Source: Sternotherus odoratus | Taxonomy: Eukaryota > Chordata > Testudines > Kinosternidae | Length of the DNA: 64,000 nucleotides | Reading direction: 5' to 3' | Assembly (NCBI GenBank): GCA_032164245.1 | Contig: JAVMKO010000005.1 | Location: forward strand, 44,792,133 to 44,856,132 | Shown: piece by piece, positions 61,801-64,000 of the stretch | Layout of the letters: each line of letters starts with the position of its first letter | Position numbering within the stretch: position 1 is the stretch's first letter | The notes under the pieces: model-generated | What the model saw: the letters and a program-made list of their open reading frames with translations, nothing else | What the model was told of the DNA's origin: nothing | The model's database searches: none | Made by a program: the position numbers and the translations under genes

Positions 61801-63015
61801 GAGCCAGGGAGCTGCAGATGAGCTGCTGACGCTGGCTACAAGCTGCCCCCTCTCCAACACACCATCTAGTTCATCTGGGGTTATAGACTAAAGACCAGGT
61901 GCTGCTCTCACTTGGGCCTGCAACATGCCGAATTTGCAGTAAAGAAGCAGGTTCATGCCAATACCACAATTCCTCATGTGCCCAGGACAGACAAGTTCTC
62001 CCATGACTCACTGCAAAACCATCAGAGCATTTCAGTTTACTGCAGCACTTCAAACCATTGGAACCCCATAAGAACCCCAGTAGTCCTAGCAACATACTCG
62101 AAGGAGTGCAGCACCAGTGTGGTCCAGTGTTCTCTCTAATTTCCCCCCCACACACACATGTGCAGAATGAATTTTGTTATGTACACCAATATAGAAGTGA
62201 TGTCACACATCACCTCCATATTGGTGCACAGAAAATTCATGTGGTGGGGGTGGGGCTGCAGGGTTCAAAGTGTGGGGGGCTCCGGCTGTGGGCTCCAGGA
62301 TGGGGCCACGGATGAGGGGCTTGGAGTGTAGGACAGGCTGCTCTGGGGCTACAGCGGGGAAAGAGGACTCCCCCCAGCTCTCGTTCGGAGAACAGGTGCC
62401 TCTCCACCAGTCGCAGGAGGCCCAGAGCTGGGCTGGGCTTGGCTAGGTGGCGAGGGGCGCCTCTCCCCCAGTCACAGCAGGCCTGGGGCCAGAGTCAGCA
62501 TGGAGTGACACCTCTCCCCATGCCACAGCCATGAGCACCTGCACGGCACTTAATAGGCTGCTGTGCAGCTGCACAGCTTAAGGGGAACTTAGGTGTGGAC
62601 CCAATAACTTGGCCAGGTCTTCACAGTGTGGCTGCTCACTTCCGGGCTAGGTTAACCCAAGCACCATTCACCTGTGTTAGCTCTACACCAAAGACAGACC
62701 CTTTAAGTGATGCTCAAAAGTAAACTATTTGGGTTCCATGACTGTTAGGAGCCAGAGAGGAAGGGTAAGTACCCTACCAAGCTGCTACTTTGGCCAAGGG
62801 TTCAGCCATGGGAGTACAATATTCCTGGCGATTGCCAGGAGAAGCTCAACCAAGGCCTGGCAGCATCTTCCAAGAATAGAGGTCAGAGGAACATTTACAC
62901 TAAGCAAGGCTAGTCAATGCAACAGGGAGTCCTGCAAAGATGCTTACAGGCAGAAAGCAATGGTCCCCTCATCCAGGTCTATCAGACAGCTGACGATGTC
63001 TCCTGCCGCCCAGGA
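14612..63015 (-). CDS. RNF123: RNF123 (KPC1) E3 ubiquitin ligase, partial, 27 coding exons in window
   Basis: RNF123 is the catalytic subunit of the cytoplasmic KPC ligase; with UBAC1 it ubiquitinates p27Kip1 in G1 and also acts on NF-kB p105. I placed 27 minus-strand exons totalling 2,924 coding bases (about 974 residues; human protein about 1,314). All splice junctions preserve frame and the peptides follow the mammalian protein closely. The window starts inside the SPRY domain ([13 protein letters not shown], then [20 protein letters not shown]) and continues through the large central region. It ends at [20 protein letters not shown], just before the RING-bearing C-terminus. The first exons lie above 64000. 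RING exons were not found between 1 and 14611. Introns range from 187 bp to 6.3 kb, and two are U12-type. AMIGO3 lies on the opposite strand beyond the last placed exon. Confidence 0.96.
14697..15896 (-). other. RNF123 intron, exons 26-27
   Basis: 1,200 bp without recognisable repeats or genes. Confidence 0.6.
15897..15972 (-). CDS. RNF123: RNF123 window exon 26
   Basis: 76 bp, phase 0 in, phase 1 out. Encodes [25 protein letters not shown] plus G. Acceptor CCCTGCACAG, donor CCAG|GTGAGT. Confidence 0.97.
15973..16934 (-). other. RNF123 intron, exons 25-26
   Basis: 962 bp. A short fragment near 16052-16076 (CAGGGCCGTCCTTAGGCATA) resembles the terminus of another hAT-type MITE; its other end was not found. 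Confidence 0.5.
16935..17123 (-). CDS. RNF123: RNF123 window exon 25
   Basis: 189 bp, phase 0 both ends, encoding [63 protein letters not shown]. Acceptor CCGGGCAG, donor CAG|GTACAT. CpG-rich compared with neighbouring introns, consistent with a conserved exon. Confidence 0.97.
17311..17450 (-). CDS. RNF123: RNF123 window exon 24
   Basis: 140 bp. AG completes Lys, then [46 protein letters not shown]. Acceptor GGTCCTAG, donor GAG|GTGAGT. Confidence 0.97.
17451..20617 (-). other. RNF123 intron, exons 23-24
   Basis: 3,167 bp of GC-rich sequence without recognised transposons. Simple tracts: C-runs at about 19160-19173 and 19246-19261, and an (AC)21 microsatellite at 19773-19814. Long open frames here (for example 18508-19242 and 20308-19418) have no recognisable protein content. 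Confidence 0.6.
19773..19814 (+). repeat. (AC)21 microsatellite
   Basis: Forty-two bases of uninterrupted AC dinucleotide, preceded by several shorter CA-rich patches from 19665 on. Confidence 0.95.
20618..20702 (-). CDS. RNF123: RNF123 window exon 23
   Basis: 85 bp, phase 0 in, phase 1 out. Encodes [28 protein letters not shown] plus A. Acceptor CTCCCCGCAG, donor CAGA|GTGAGT. Confidence 0.97.
20912..20999 (-). CDS. RNF123: RNF123 window exon 22
   Basis: 88 bp. G completes Gln, then [29 protein letters not shown]. Acceptor GTCTGGCAG, donor CGG|GTAAGG. Confidence 0.97.
21347..21434 (-). CDS. RNF123: RNF123 window exon 21
   Basis: 88 bp. AC completes Asp, then [28 protein letters not shown] plus CA. 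Acceptor TGCCCCCAG, donor CA|GTAAGT. Confidence 0.96.
21701..22151. mobile_element. hAT-type MITE with perfect 8 bp TSD
   Basis: 451 bp. Ends CAGGGTCAGTGTAAGGATG and GGTTGCACCGGCCCTG are inverted (CAGGGYCRGTGYAA). CCTACCCC lies on both sides (21693-21700, 22152-22159). The left end continues TTTTGTGCCCTAGGCAAACT, a phrase frequent in turtle DNA. Confidence 0.88.
22544..22618 (-). CDS. RNF123: RNF123 window exon 20
   Basis: 75 bp. GG completes Gly, then [24 protein letters not shown] plus G. Acceptor CCTTGCAG, donor ACTG|GTGAGA. Confidence 0.96.
22619..25580 (-). other. RNF123 intron, exons 19-20
   Basis: 2,962 bp. Only the MITE 23244-24089 is recognised; 22640-23230 and 24100-25570 have no recognisable content. 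Confidence 0.6.
23244..24089 (-). mobile_element. hAT-type MITE, complete inverted copy
   Basis: 846 bp. Ends CAGGGGTGGGCAAGCC and AAAGTTTGCCCACCCCTG. Flanks are ATTTGAAC (23236-23243) and GTTTGAAC (24090-24097), 7 of 8 identical. Its right end carries the family's left-end sequence (GGCCAGAAAGTTTGCCCACC), so it is inverted relative to 35571 and 37213. The interior shows a repeated GGGAG(A)G-C(C)GGCC-type G-rich unit (23330-23580). Confidence 0.9.
25581..25758 (-). CDS. RNF123: RNF123 window exon 19
   Basis: 178 bp, phase 0 in, phase 1 out. Encodes [59 protein letters not shown] plus G. Acceptor CCCCGGCAG, donor CCGG|GTGAGG. Very highly conserved. Confidence 0.97.
26817..27189. mobile_element. 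hAT-type MITE with perfect 8 bp TSD and an internal hairpin
   Basis: 373 bp. The ends CAGGGCCGGCGACAG and CTGTCGCCAGCCCTG are inverted. GAGCCAGC flanks it on both sides (26809-26816, 27190-27197). The left third (about 26818-26926) is itself a large palindrome: GGCGACAGGGGGGTACTACG pairs with the later CCCCCCTTGTCGCC region around a GGACTTTA loop. Confidence 0.9.
27359..27502. mobile_element. MITE with TTTCCCCGAAAATAAGAC termini
   Basis: 144 bp. GTACCGTGTTTCCCCGAAAA at the left and its near-exact reverse complement at the right (TTTCGGGGAAACAGGGTACC). A second ATAAGAC phrase is nested inside each end. Bounded by GTACC palindromes. No coding capacity. Confidence 0.8.
27924..28031 (-). CDS. 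RNF123: RNF123 window exon 18
   Basis: 108 bp, phase 0 both ends, encoding [36 protein letters not shown]. Acceptor CTTCTTTCAG, donor AAG|GTGAGA. Confidence 0.96.
28838..28858 (+). repeat. interrupted poly-G tract
   Basis: Twenty G with one C on the plus strand, just downstream of the exon 17 donor in the RNF123 transcript, where it reads as a C-tract. Confidence 0.8.
28887..28970 (-). CDS. RNF123: RNF123 window exon 17
   Basis: 84 bp, phase 0 both ends, encoding [28 protein letters not shown]. Acceptor TCTTTCAG, donor AGG|GTAAGG. A C-rich run begins 28 bases into the following intron (plus-strand G-run at 28838-28858, interrupted by one C). Confidence 0.95.
29804..29949 (-). CDS. RNF123: RNF123 window exon 16
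   Basis: 146 bp. TA completes Val, then [48 protein letters not shown]. The acceptor is GGTTGCAG: the alternative three bases further in (GTAG) would drop one Val, and mammals have a residue (Ile) there. Donor AAG|GTGAGG. Confidence 0.95.
29950..30951 (-). other. RNF123 intron, exons 15-16
   Basis: 1,002 bp without recognisable repeats or genes. Confidence 0.6.
30952..31144 (-). CDS. RNF123: RNF123 window exon 15
   Basis: 193 bp, phase 0 in, phase 1 out. Encodes [64 protein letters not shown]. Acceptor TTATGTCTCAG, donor GACG|GTGAGT. Largest RNF123 exon in the window; probably disordered and Ser/Arg-rich. Confidence 0.96.
31554..31660 (-). CDS. RNF123: RNF123 window exon 14 (acidic)
   Basis: 107 bp. 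AT completes Asp, then [35 protein letters not shown]. Acceptor TTTCACACAG, donor CAG|GTGGGT. It carries the conserved acidic DDLDEDEE stretch. Confidence 0.96.
31661..32879 (-). other. part of RNF123 intron, exons 13-14
   Basis: Nothing recognisable on either strand besides short chance frames and a C/T-rich patch at 32480-32620. Confidence 0.5.
32880..34480 (-). mobile_element. CR1 LINE, 1.6 kb fragment
   Basis: Reverse-complement CR1 running continuously: CTAATCTGACCCC near 32897, CCAATTTATCAACATCCTTC near 33307, GGTCCAGCCAGCTCCTCACC near 34240, and CAGAAATATTTATTGAACAC near 34429. It covers the 3' UTR and the end of the reverse-transcriptase ORF but the frame is destroyed. It lies in the 3,048 bp intron between exons 13 and 14. 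Confidence 0.9.
34709..34810 (-). CDS. RNF123: RNF123 window exon 13
   Basis: 102 bp. AG completes Glu, then [33 protein letters not shown] plus G. Acceptor CCCCACCAG, donor AAAG|GTGAGT. Near-identical to mammals. Confidence 0.96.
34811..36829 (-). other. RNF123 intron, exons 12-13
   Basis: 2,019 bp, holding the MITE at 35571-36171. The remaining sequence has no recognisable content. Confidence 0.6.
35571..36171 (+). mobile_element. hAT-type MITE, complete copy
   Basis: 601 bp. Ends CAGGAGTGGGCAAACC and TAGTTTGCCCATCCCTG. Flanking 8-mers are GTGTACCG (35563-35570) and GTGTACCA (36172-36179), 7 of 8 identical. It has the same internal order as the copy at 37213. Long minus-strand frames across it are artefacts. 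Confidence 0.9.
36830..36950 (-). CDS. RNF123: RNF123 window exon 12
   Basis: 121 bp, phase 0 in, phase 1 out. Encodes [40 protein letters not shown]. Acceptor CCCCCTCCAG, donor [26 protein letters not shown] is shared with mammals. Confidence 0.96.
37213..38044 (+). mobile_element. hAT-type MITE, complete copy
   Basis: 832 bp. The termini CAGGGGTGGGCAAACTTTTT and GGAGTTTGCCCACCCCTG are inverted. Flanking 8-mers are AGACAAAC (37205-37212) and AGACAAAG (38045-38052), 7 of 8 identical, as expected of hAT insertions. The interior is C-rich with a G13 run at 37995-38007. No transposase. Confidence 0.9.
38394..38582 (+). mobile_element. tRNA-derived SINE with CR1-like tail
   Basis: It has a B-box-like GGAGTTCAATCC at 38428-38439 after CCTGCTAAATCC, then the body TTGGTCCTGCTTTGAGCAGG, GGTTGGACTAGATGACCTCC and CTTCCAACCCTGATAG, and a CTATTATTCTATTA tail. 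The first half of the A box is missing, so the copy is 5'-truncated. It is a type common in turtles. Confidence 0.8.
39228..39299 (-). CDS. RNF123: RNF123 window exon 11
   Basis: 72 bp, phase 0 both ends, encoding [24 protein letters not shown]. Acceptor TCCTGGCAG, donor GGG|GTAAGT. Confidence 0.96.
39420..39645. repeat. interspersed repeat of MITE type, family uncertain
   Basis: AT-rich piece with AAATCGACTTCTATAAAATC and TCGTAGTGTAGACGTACCC, phrases seen widely in turtle DNA. It lies in the 563 bp intron between exons 10 and 11. The left limit is uncertain. Confidence 0.45.
39863..39924 (-). CDS. RNF123: RNF123 window exon 10
   Basis: 62 bp. TG completes Val, then [20 protein letters not shown]. 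Acceptor TTTCCTAG, donor GGG|GTAAGT. Matches mammalian [16 protein letters not shown]. Confidence 0.95.
40272..40371 (-). CDS. RNF123: RNF123 window exon 9 (charged, basic-rich)
   Basis: 100 bp, phase 0 in, phase 1 out. Encodes [33 protein letters not shown]. Acceptor TTTACCCCAG, donor GAAG|GTCTGT, a less common but valid GT site. Probably helical and charged. Confidence 0.95.
41184..42275 (+). mobile_element. solo LTR with exact 5 bp target-site duplication
   Basis: 1,092 bp, starting TGTGACAGTG and ending CCCGTCACA, flanked on both sides by ACAGG (41179-41183 and 42276-42280). The promoter-like TATATAAACC lies at 41629-41638, just after AGGAGGAAGTC, followed by a CTCCATTTTGTTCTCAG start region. 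It is related to the LTR at 58629-60806 through the block at about 41440-41660. No internal retroviral genes flank it, so it is a recombined solo LTR. Confidence 0.9.
43951..44274 (+). mobile_element. internally deleted solo LTR copy with exact TSD
   Basis: 324 bp, starting TATCACGTTACTG (TGTCAC mutated) and ending CACCGTCACA, flanked by GTGCT at 43946-43950 and 44275-44279. It aligns with both ends of the LTR at 58629-60806: up to GGTGCAACCAGGGTCCTG, then directly GTTTTTGGGGTATTGG, which in the longer copy lies at about 60541. Roughly 0.8 kb of LTR is missing. Confidence 0.85.
44721..44838 (-). CDS. RNF123: RNF123 window exon 8
   Basis: 118 bp. The first base completes Leu, then [39 protein letters not shown]. 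Donor GAG|GTGTGC. Almost identical to the mammalian block ending TTWWP. Confidence 0.96.
44839..45400 (-). other. RNF123: U12-type GT-AG intron of RNF123
   Basis: 562 bp minor-spliceosome intron. The 5' site is GTATCCTTT (all nine consensus positions) and the branch-like sequence TCCCTTAAT lies 11 bases before the CACAG 3' end, the short spacing typical of U12 introns. On the transcribed strand it also carries an 18-base C-run (plus-strand G-run 45013-45030). Confidence 0.9.
45013..45030 (+). repeat. poly-G tract (G18)
   Basis: Eighteen consecutive G on the plus strand, C18 in the RNF123 transcript, inside the 562 bp U12-type intron. Its length may be a sequencing-sensitive estimate. Confidence 0.8.
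45401..45474 (-). CDS. RNF123: RNF123 window exon 7
   Basis: 74 bp, phase 0 in, phase 2 out. Encodes [24 protein letters not shown] plus CT. Acceptor CTCTCCCCAG. It is followed by GTATCCTTT, a perfect U12 5' splice site, and the CT joins C of exon 8 to give Leu (NVLFDVL as in mammals). Confidence 0.96.
45600..45841 (+). mobile_element. CR1 3' tail, proximal half
   Basis: Sense CR1 3' sequence (GGAAATAAGGAGAAAATTTT, GTGAGGGTAATTAACCATTG, CAATTTACCAAGGGTCGTG, CCATCACTGGCAAC). It stops at the DIRS insertion and resumes at 49131. Confidence 0.85.
45842..49135 (-). mobile_element. DIRS-like tyrosine-recombinase retrotransposon, degraded, nested in a CR1
   Basis: The ends are inverted repeats. 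Left 45880-45970 (GTATTCCACGGAGGG ... CTTTCAAAGTAGCAGTGTCC) pairs with the reverse complement of about 49010-49125 (GTATTCCATTGAGGG ... TTTTCAAAGTAGTAGTGTCT). Minus-strand fragments read in DIRS pol order: a reverse transcriptase tail (LEFIGARID, 48271 downward), an RNase H-like [13 protein letters not shown], a connection with ADALSRNF, then [28 protein letters not shown] and [13 protein letters not shown] down to 47099. The frame is broken repeatedly, and no tyrosine recombinase was seen. Inverted rather than direct terminal repeats are typical of DIRS elements. Confidence 0.85.
49131..49250 (+). mobile_element. CR1 3' tail, distal half
   Basis: GGTTTAGATGTTTTTTCTG through TGGTCCCTTCTGGTGCAGAA, the end of a CR1 in sense orientation. 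It continues the CR1 segment at 45600-45841 and was separated from it by the DIRS-like insertion. Confidence 0.8.
49361..49453 (-). CDS. RNF123: RNF123 window exon 6
   Basis: 93 bp, phase 0 both ends, encoding [31 protein letters not shown]. Acceptor TTTCTCTCAG, donor CAG|GTGAGT. Near-identical to the mammalian protein. Confidence 0.96.
49454..51016 (-). other. RNF123 intron, exons 5-6
   Basis: 1,563 bp. No recognisable repeat family or gene; a CA-rich patch lies at 49571-49580 and there is T/A-rich sequence at 50380-50520. Confidence 0.6.
51017..51142 (-). CDS. RNF123: RNF123 window exon 5
   Basis: 126 bp, phase 0 both ends, encoding [40 protein letters not shown] and ME. Acceptor CTGTTTGCAG, donor GAG|GTGAGT. 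It matches the family segment KVYLVE...LMSFLL...VVQQVLDLLW. Confidence 0.95.
51239..51590 (+). mobile_element. hAT-type MITE, truncated copy
   Basis: It starts CAGGGATGGGCAAACATTTT and follows the same order as the complete copies at 35571 and 37213 (GGCCACATTGGGGTTG, AATTGTATGGAGGGG, C-rich interior). It lacks the right terminus, and no matching 8 bp duplication is found. It lies in the 668 bp intron between exons 4 and 5. Confidence 0.8.
51811..51915 (-). CDS. RNF123: RNF123 window exon 4
   Basis: 105 bp, phase 0 both ends, encoding [35 protein letters not shown]. Acceptor GTGTTACAG, donor ATG|GTGAGT. It corresponds to the mammalian segment with ALTLAHIF-like helix and HHFAPL. Confidence 0.95.
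54195..55028 (-). mobile_element. CR1 LINE fragment
   Basis: Reverse-complement CR1 3' sequence: CATCTAGTCTGATCTCC near 54225, CTCTCCAATTTATCAACATCC near 54589, and the phrase TATACATTTACACTGAGCTG near 54943. It runs parallel to the CR1 at 32880-34480 and is cut off at 55028 by LTR-like sequence. Confidence 0.85.
55029..56285 (+). mobile_element. LTR-retroelement-like sequence inserted in a CR1
   Basis: It begins TGTGACAAAGTGGG exactly where the CR1 at 54195-55028 breaks off, the kind of start seen in turtle retroviral LTRs. A TATATTAAGAG-type promoter motif lies near 55378. The A/T-rich part from about 55500 to 56285 may be a second LTR family. No internal genes are seen, and the right boundary and family are uncertain. 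Confidence 0.45.
56308..56461. repeat. 154 bp hairpin: two inverted copies of one repeat
   Basis: The left arm 56308-56373 runs from AAAGAGTCCTG to GCTAATACC; the right arm 56395-56461 is its near-perfect reverse complement. A 21-base spacer contains CACTTCGTCGGATGCATGCA. It is two head-to-head copies of the repeat at 56653-56790. A second AAGGTGCCAC phrase follows directly (56462-56471). Confidence 0.85.
56653..56790 (+). repeat. interspersed repeat, second copy
   Basis: A copy of the AAGAGTCCTGTGGCACCTTA ... CATAAGCTTTCATGGGCTAA ... CCCACTTCG repeat that also forms the hairpin at 56308-56461, here as a single arm. It is preceded by GAATCAGAGAGGTAACCGTT. It may derive from Penelope-like element ends, given the neighbouring remnant; that link is inference. 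Confidence 0.6.
57180..57985 (-). mobile_element. Penelope-like retroelement remnant with GIY-YIG region
   Basis: The minus strand at about 57627-57274 encodes a degraded GIY-YIG endonuclease-like stretch. It has [20 protein letters not shown], then a Cys/His-bearing linker and [16 protein letters not shown], the order seen in vertebrate Penelope-like elements. The catalytic GIY-YIG core is incomplete and stops break the frame. The adjoining 57650-57985 resembles the conserved tail of the same kind of element (CAGAAGCTGGTCCAGTAAG near 57897). Confidence 0.65.
58202..58316 (-). CDS. RNF123: RNF123 window exon 3
   Basis: 115 bp. The first base completes Arg, then [38 protein letters not shown]. 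Donor TTG|GTAAGT. Its start is fixed by the AT-AC acceptor. The PLQDPPS segment follows the SPRY domain in the family. Confidence 0.94.
58629..60806 (+). mobile_element. LTR retroelement copy (solo LTR) carrying a nested MITE
   Basis: It starts TGTCACATTACTG and ends CACCGTCACA, flanked by CCATG and CTATG (4 of 5 target-site bases match). Without the nested MITE (59031-60079) it is about 1.13 kb, close to the related LTR at 41184-42275. The two share the block around AGGAGGAAGTCTAT(A)TAAACC, a TATA-box promoter, followed by CTCCATTTTGT. An ACAATAAACC polyadenylation-like signal lies near 60418. No gag, pol or env frame is present. It is an endogenous retrovirus-type relic. Confidence 0.8.
59031..60079. 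mobile_element. long mariner-type MITE with duplicated CT-rich core
   Basis: It starts TAGGCTGACCATACGTCCCG and ends in the inverted form (ATGGTCAGCCTA), bounded by TA. Both end regions repeat GTCCCGTTTTT. The roughly 800 bp interior is strongly pyrimidine-rich on the plus strand. It includes a (CCG)n run near 59175-59197 and a direct duplication: the block from CCGGCTCGCTC at 59193 recurs at 59408 (period about 214 bp), followed by degenerate CTCCCTTCTCTCCATCC repeats. The 333-residue open frame through it is low-complexity and not a gene. Confidence 0.75.
61117..61242 (-). CDS. RNF123: RNF123 window exon 2 (SPRY domain end)
   Basis: 126 bp encoding [20 protein letters not shown], then [20 protein letters not shown] and L plus two bases (CG) of an Arg codon. 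It holds the last strands of the SPRY domain. No GT donor follows; instead the exon is followed directly by ATATCCTTT, a perfect U12 AT-AC 5' splice site. Confidence 0.95.
61243..62947 (-). other. RNF123 intron, exons 1-2
   Basis: A 1,705 bp U2-type intron (GTAAGC ... CTTTCAG). Apart from a repeat with a palindrome at 62126-62330, nothing recognisable was seen in it. Confidence 0.7.
62126..62330. repeat. interspersed repeat with a 74 bp palindrome
   Basis: A repeat of a type common in turtle DNA, beginning near TGTTCTCTCTAATTT. Its core (62167-62240) is an imperfect hairpin: ATGAATTTTGTTATGTACACC pairs with GGTGCACAGAAAATTCAT, and the inner arms pair around a five-base loop. It has no coding capacity. 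Outer limits are approximate. Confidence 0.55.
62948..63015 (-). CDS. RNF123: RNF123 window exon 1 (SPRY domain)
   Basis: 68 bp, phase 0 in, phase 2 out. Encodes [21 protein letters not shown] and the start of the next Leu, from the SPRY domain. Acceptor TTTGTGCAG, donor GTAAGC. The exon encoding the preceding SPRY strands was not seen before 64000. Confidence 0.93.
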
Positions 63016-64000
63016 CTGCACAAAGAGAAGGAAAAGGTTTAGAGACTTATCCAGGTGTCCAACCAGCTTCCCATTAGATATTCCCAAACCAGAGTAGGAC
63101 CAGATACCTATCCCAGACTCTTGGATTGGGAAGAGAAGAGCTGGCCAAGACATGGGATTTCTGCTTCATGGGAAATTTTACATTTTTGTAATTTGGATTA
63201 ACTCCCTTTTGTAATGAAACCATAATTTTTCTAAGTGTTCCATGAACCAGAAATCTTCCCCCCGGTCCCAGACACACACCCCAAATTCATTTCAGTAATA
63301 CTGACACATTTCCAAAACAAACACTAGTGTCAGCTTAGGGAGCCCACTGGCCCATGAGTCTGGAAGCCCTGGGGATCCCTGCCCTAGGGTAGTGCACATG
63401 GCAGTGCTGTCACAGATCCCAAGAGAGAGTCTCAGGGCTTTCAAACTCCTGGTTTATCAGCAGGCAGTTTAGGAAGCCCTGTAAGTCTGGGCTCAATCCA
63501 AGGTTCTCAGGAGCTTCCAGGCCCCTGGAGCTATCCGCAATTAGAGTCAGGGCTCCCCGCTCCACCAGCAGGAGCCCTAGAAGCTCTGGAATAGTCAGGC
63601 TGCCCTAGAGCCAGACACCATGGAAAACTGGGGTTCCTCATCTCATGGCAGTCTGTACAGTGTGACTCTGCCTCCCAGAGCTAGTGGGGGATACCTAGCT
63701 CCCAGGCACTGTCTCAGCAGCCCCCCGAAAAAGCTTGTGACAATTTCACTTGCAGAAAGCGAAGCTGACAAGAGCCTTCCAAAGTCAAAAACACACCCAA
63801 GCACCTGTGGGTGAACACTTTTCCCAAAGTGAGCACTATATATCTGACCTCTCAGTCCTCATCCTCAAAGAAGCCTGCATAATTCCTTCAAAAGACAAGC
63901 CTAGGAGCTTAAATTCATAACTTTTCTAGGCTCTAAAAATCAAACTGAATAGAGACATTGGATTTATGGCTTATTACAATAATCTGTAAGCAACTATCAT
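63016..64000 (-). other. RNF123 intron upstream of window exon 1
   Basis: No further SPRY-domain exon was recognised on the minus strand up to the window edge. No repeat family was named with confidence. Confidence 0.5.

Noticed and set aside
1..64000. tRNA, rRNA, CRISPR, operon or phage features
   Set aside because: The window is spliced vertebrate DNA. The only tRNA-like piece is the SINE at 38394-38582, which lacks an intact tRNA structure.

Overview
The window is vertebrate nuclear DNA, most likely from a turtle. It has large spliced genes with GT-AG introns and an intron landscape full of CR1 LINEs, a DIRS-type retrotransposon, a Penelope-like remnant, solo LTRs, hAT-type and mariner-type MITEs and a tRNA-derived SINE. 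The CR1 subfamilies and MITEs look chelonian to me from memory; no search was run.

Two genes are recognised. AMIGO3 lies on the plus strand at 3066-4595 as one intronless coding exon (509 residues, with LRR, Ig, transmembrane and short cytoplasmic parts). It sits behind a CpG-rich promoter-like stretch at about 2380-2700. RNF123 (KPC1, an E3 ubiquitin ligase) fills the minus strand from 63015 down to 14612. I could place 27 consecutive coding exons, about 2,924 coding bases. All junction phases agree, and the peptides follow the family from the middle of the SPRY domain through most of the central region. The 5' exons lie above 64000. The 3' exons, including the RING, were not found; they are either below position 1 (making AMIGO3 a nested antisense gene, as the mammalian gene order suggests) or missed.

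Two RNF123 introns carry textbook U12-type (minor spliceosome) signals. One is an AT-AC intron (58317-61116, 5' site ATATCCTTT) and one a GT-AG intron (44839-45400, 5' site GTATCCTTT). For the first, only the AT-AC reading restores the conserved protein.

The introns hold layered insertions. A DIRS-like element with inverted terminal repeats (about 45842-49135) has split a CR1 tail. A 2.2 kb LTR (58629-60806) carries a 1.05 kb mariner-like MITE with a duplicated CT-rich core. A deleted relative of that LTR lies at 43951-44274 and a third LTR at 41184-42275, both with exact 5 bp target-site duplications. Several hAT-type MITEs have 8 bp target-site duplications. The rest of 1-14611 is non-coding as far as I can see, apart from one weak open stretch at the left edge.
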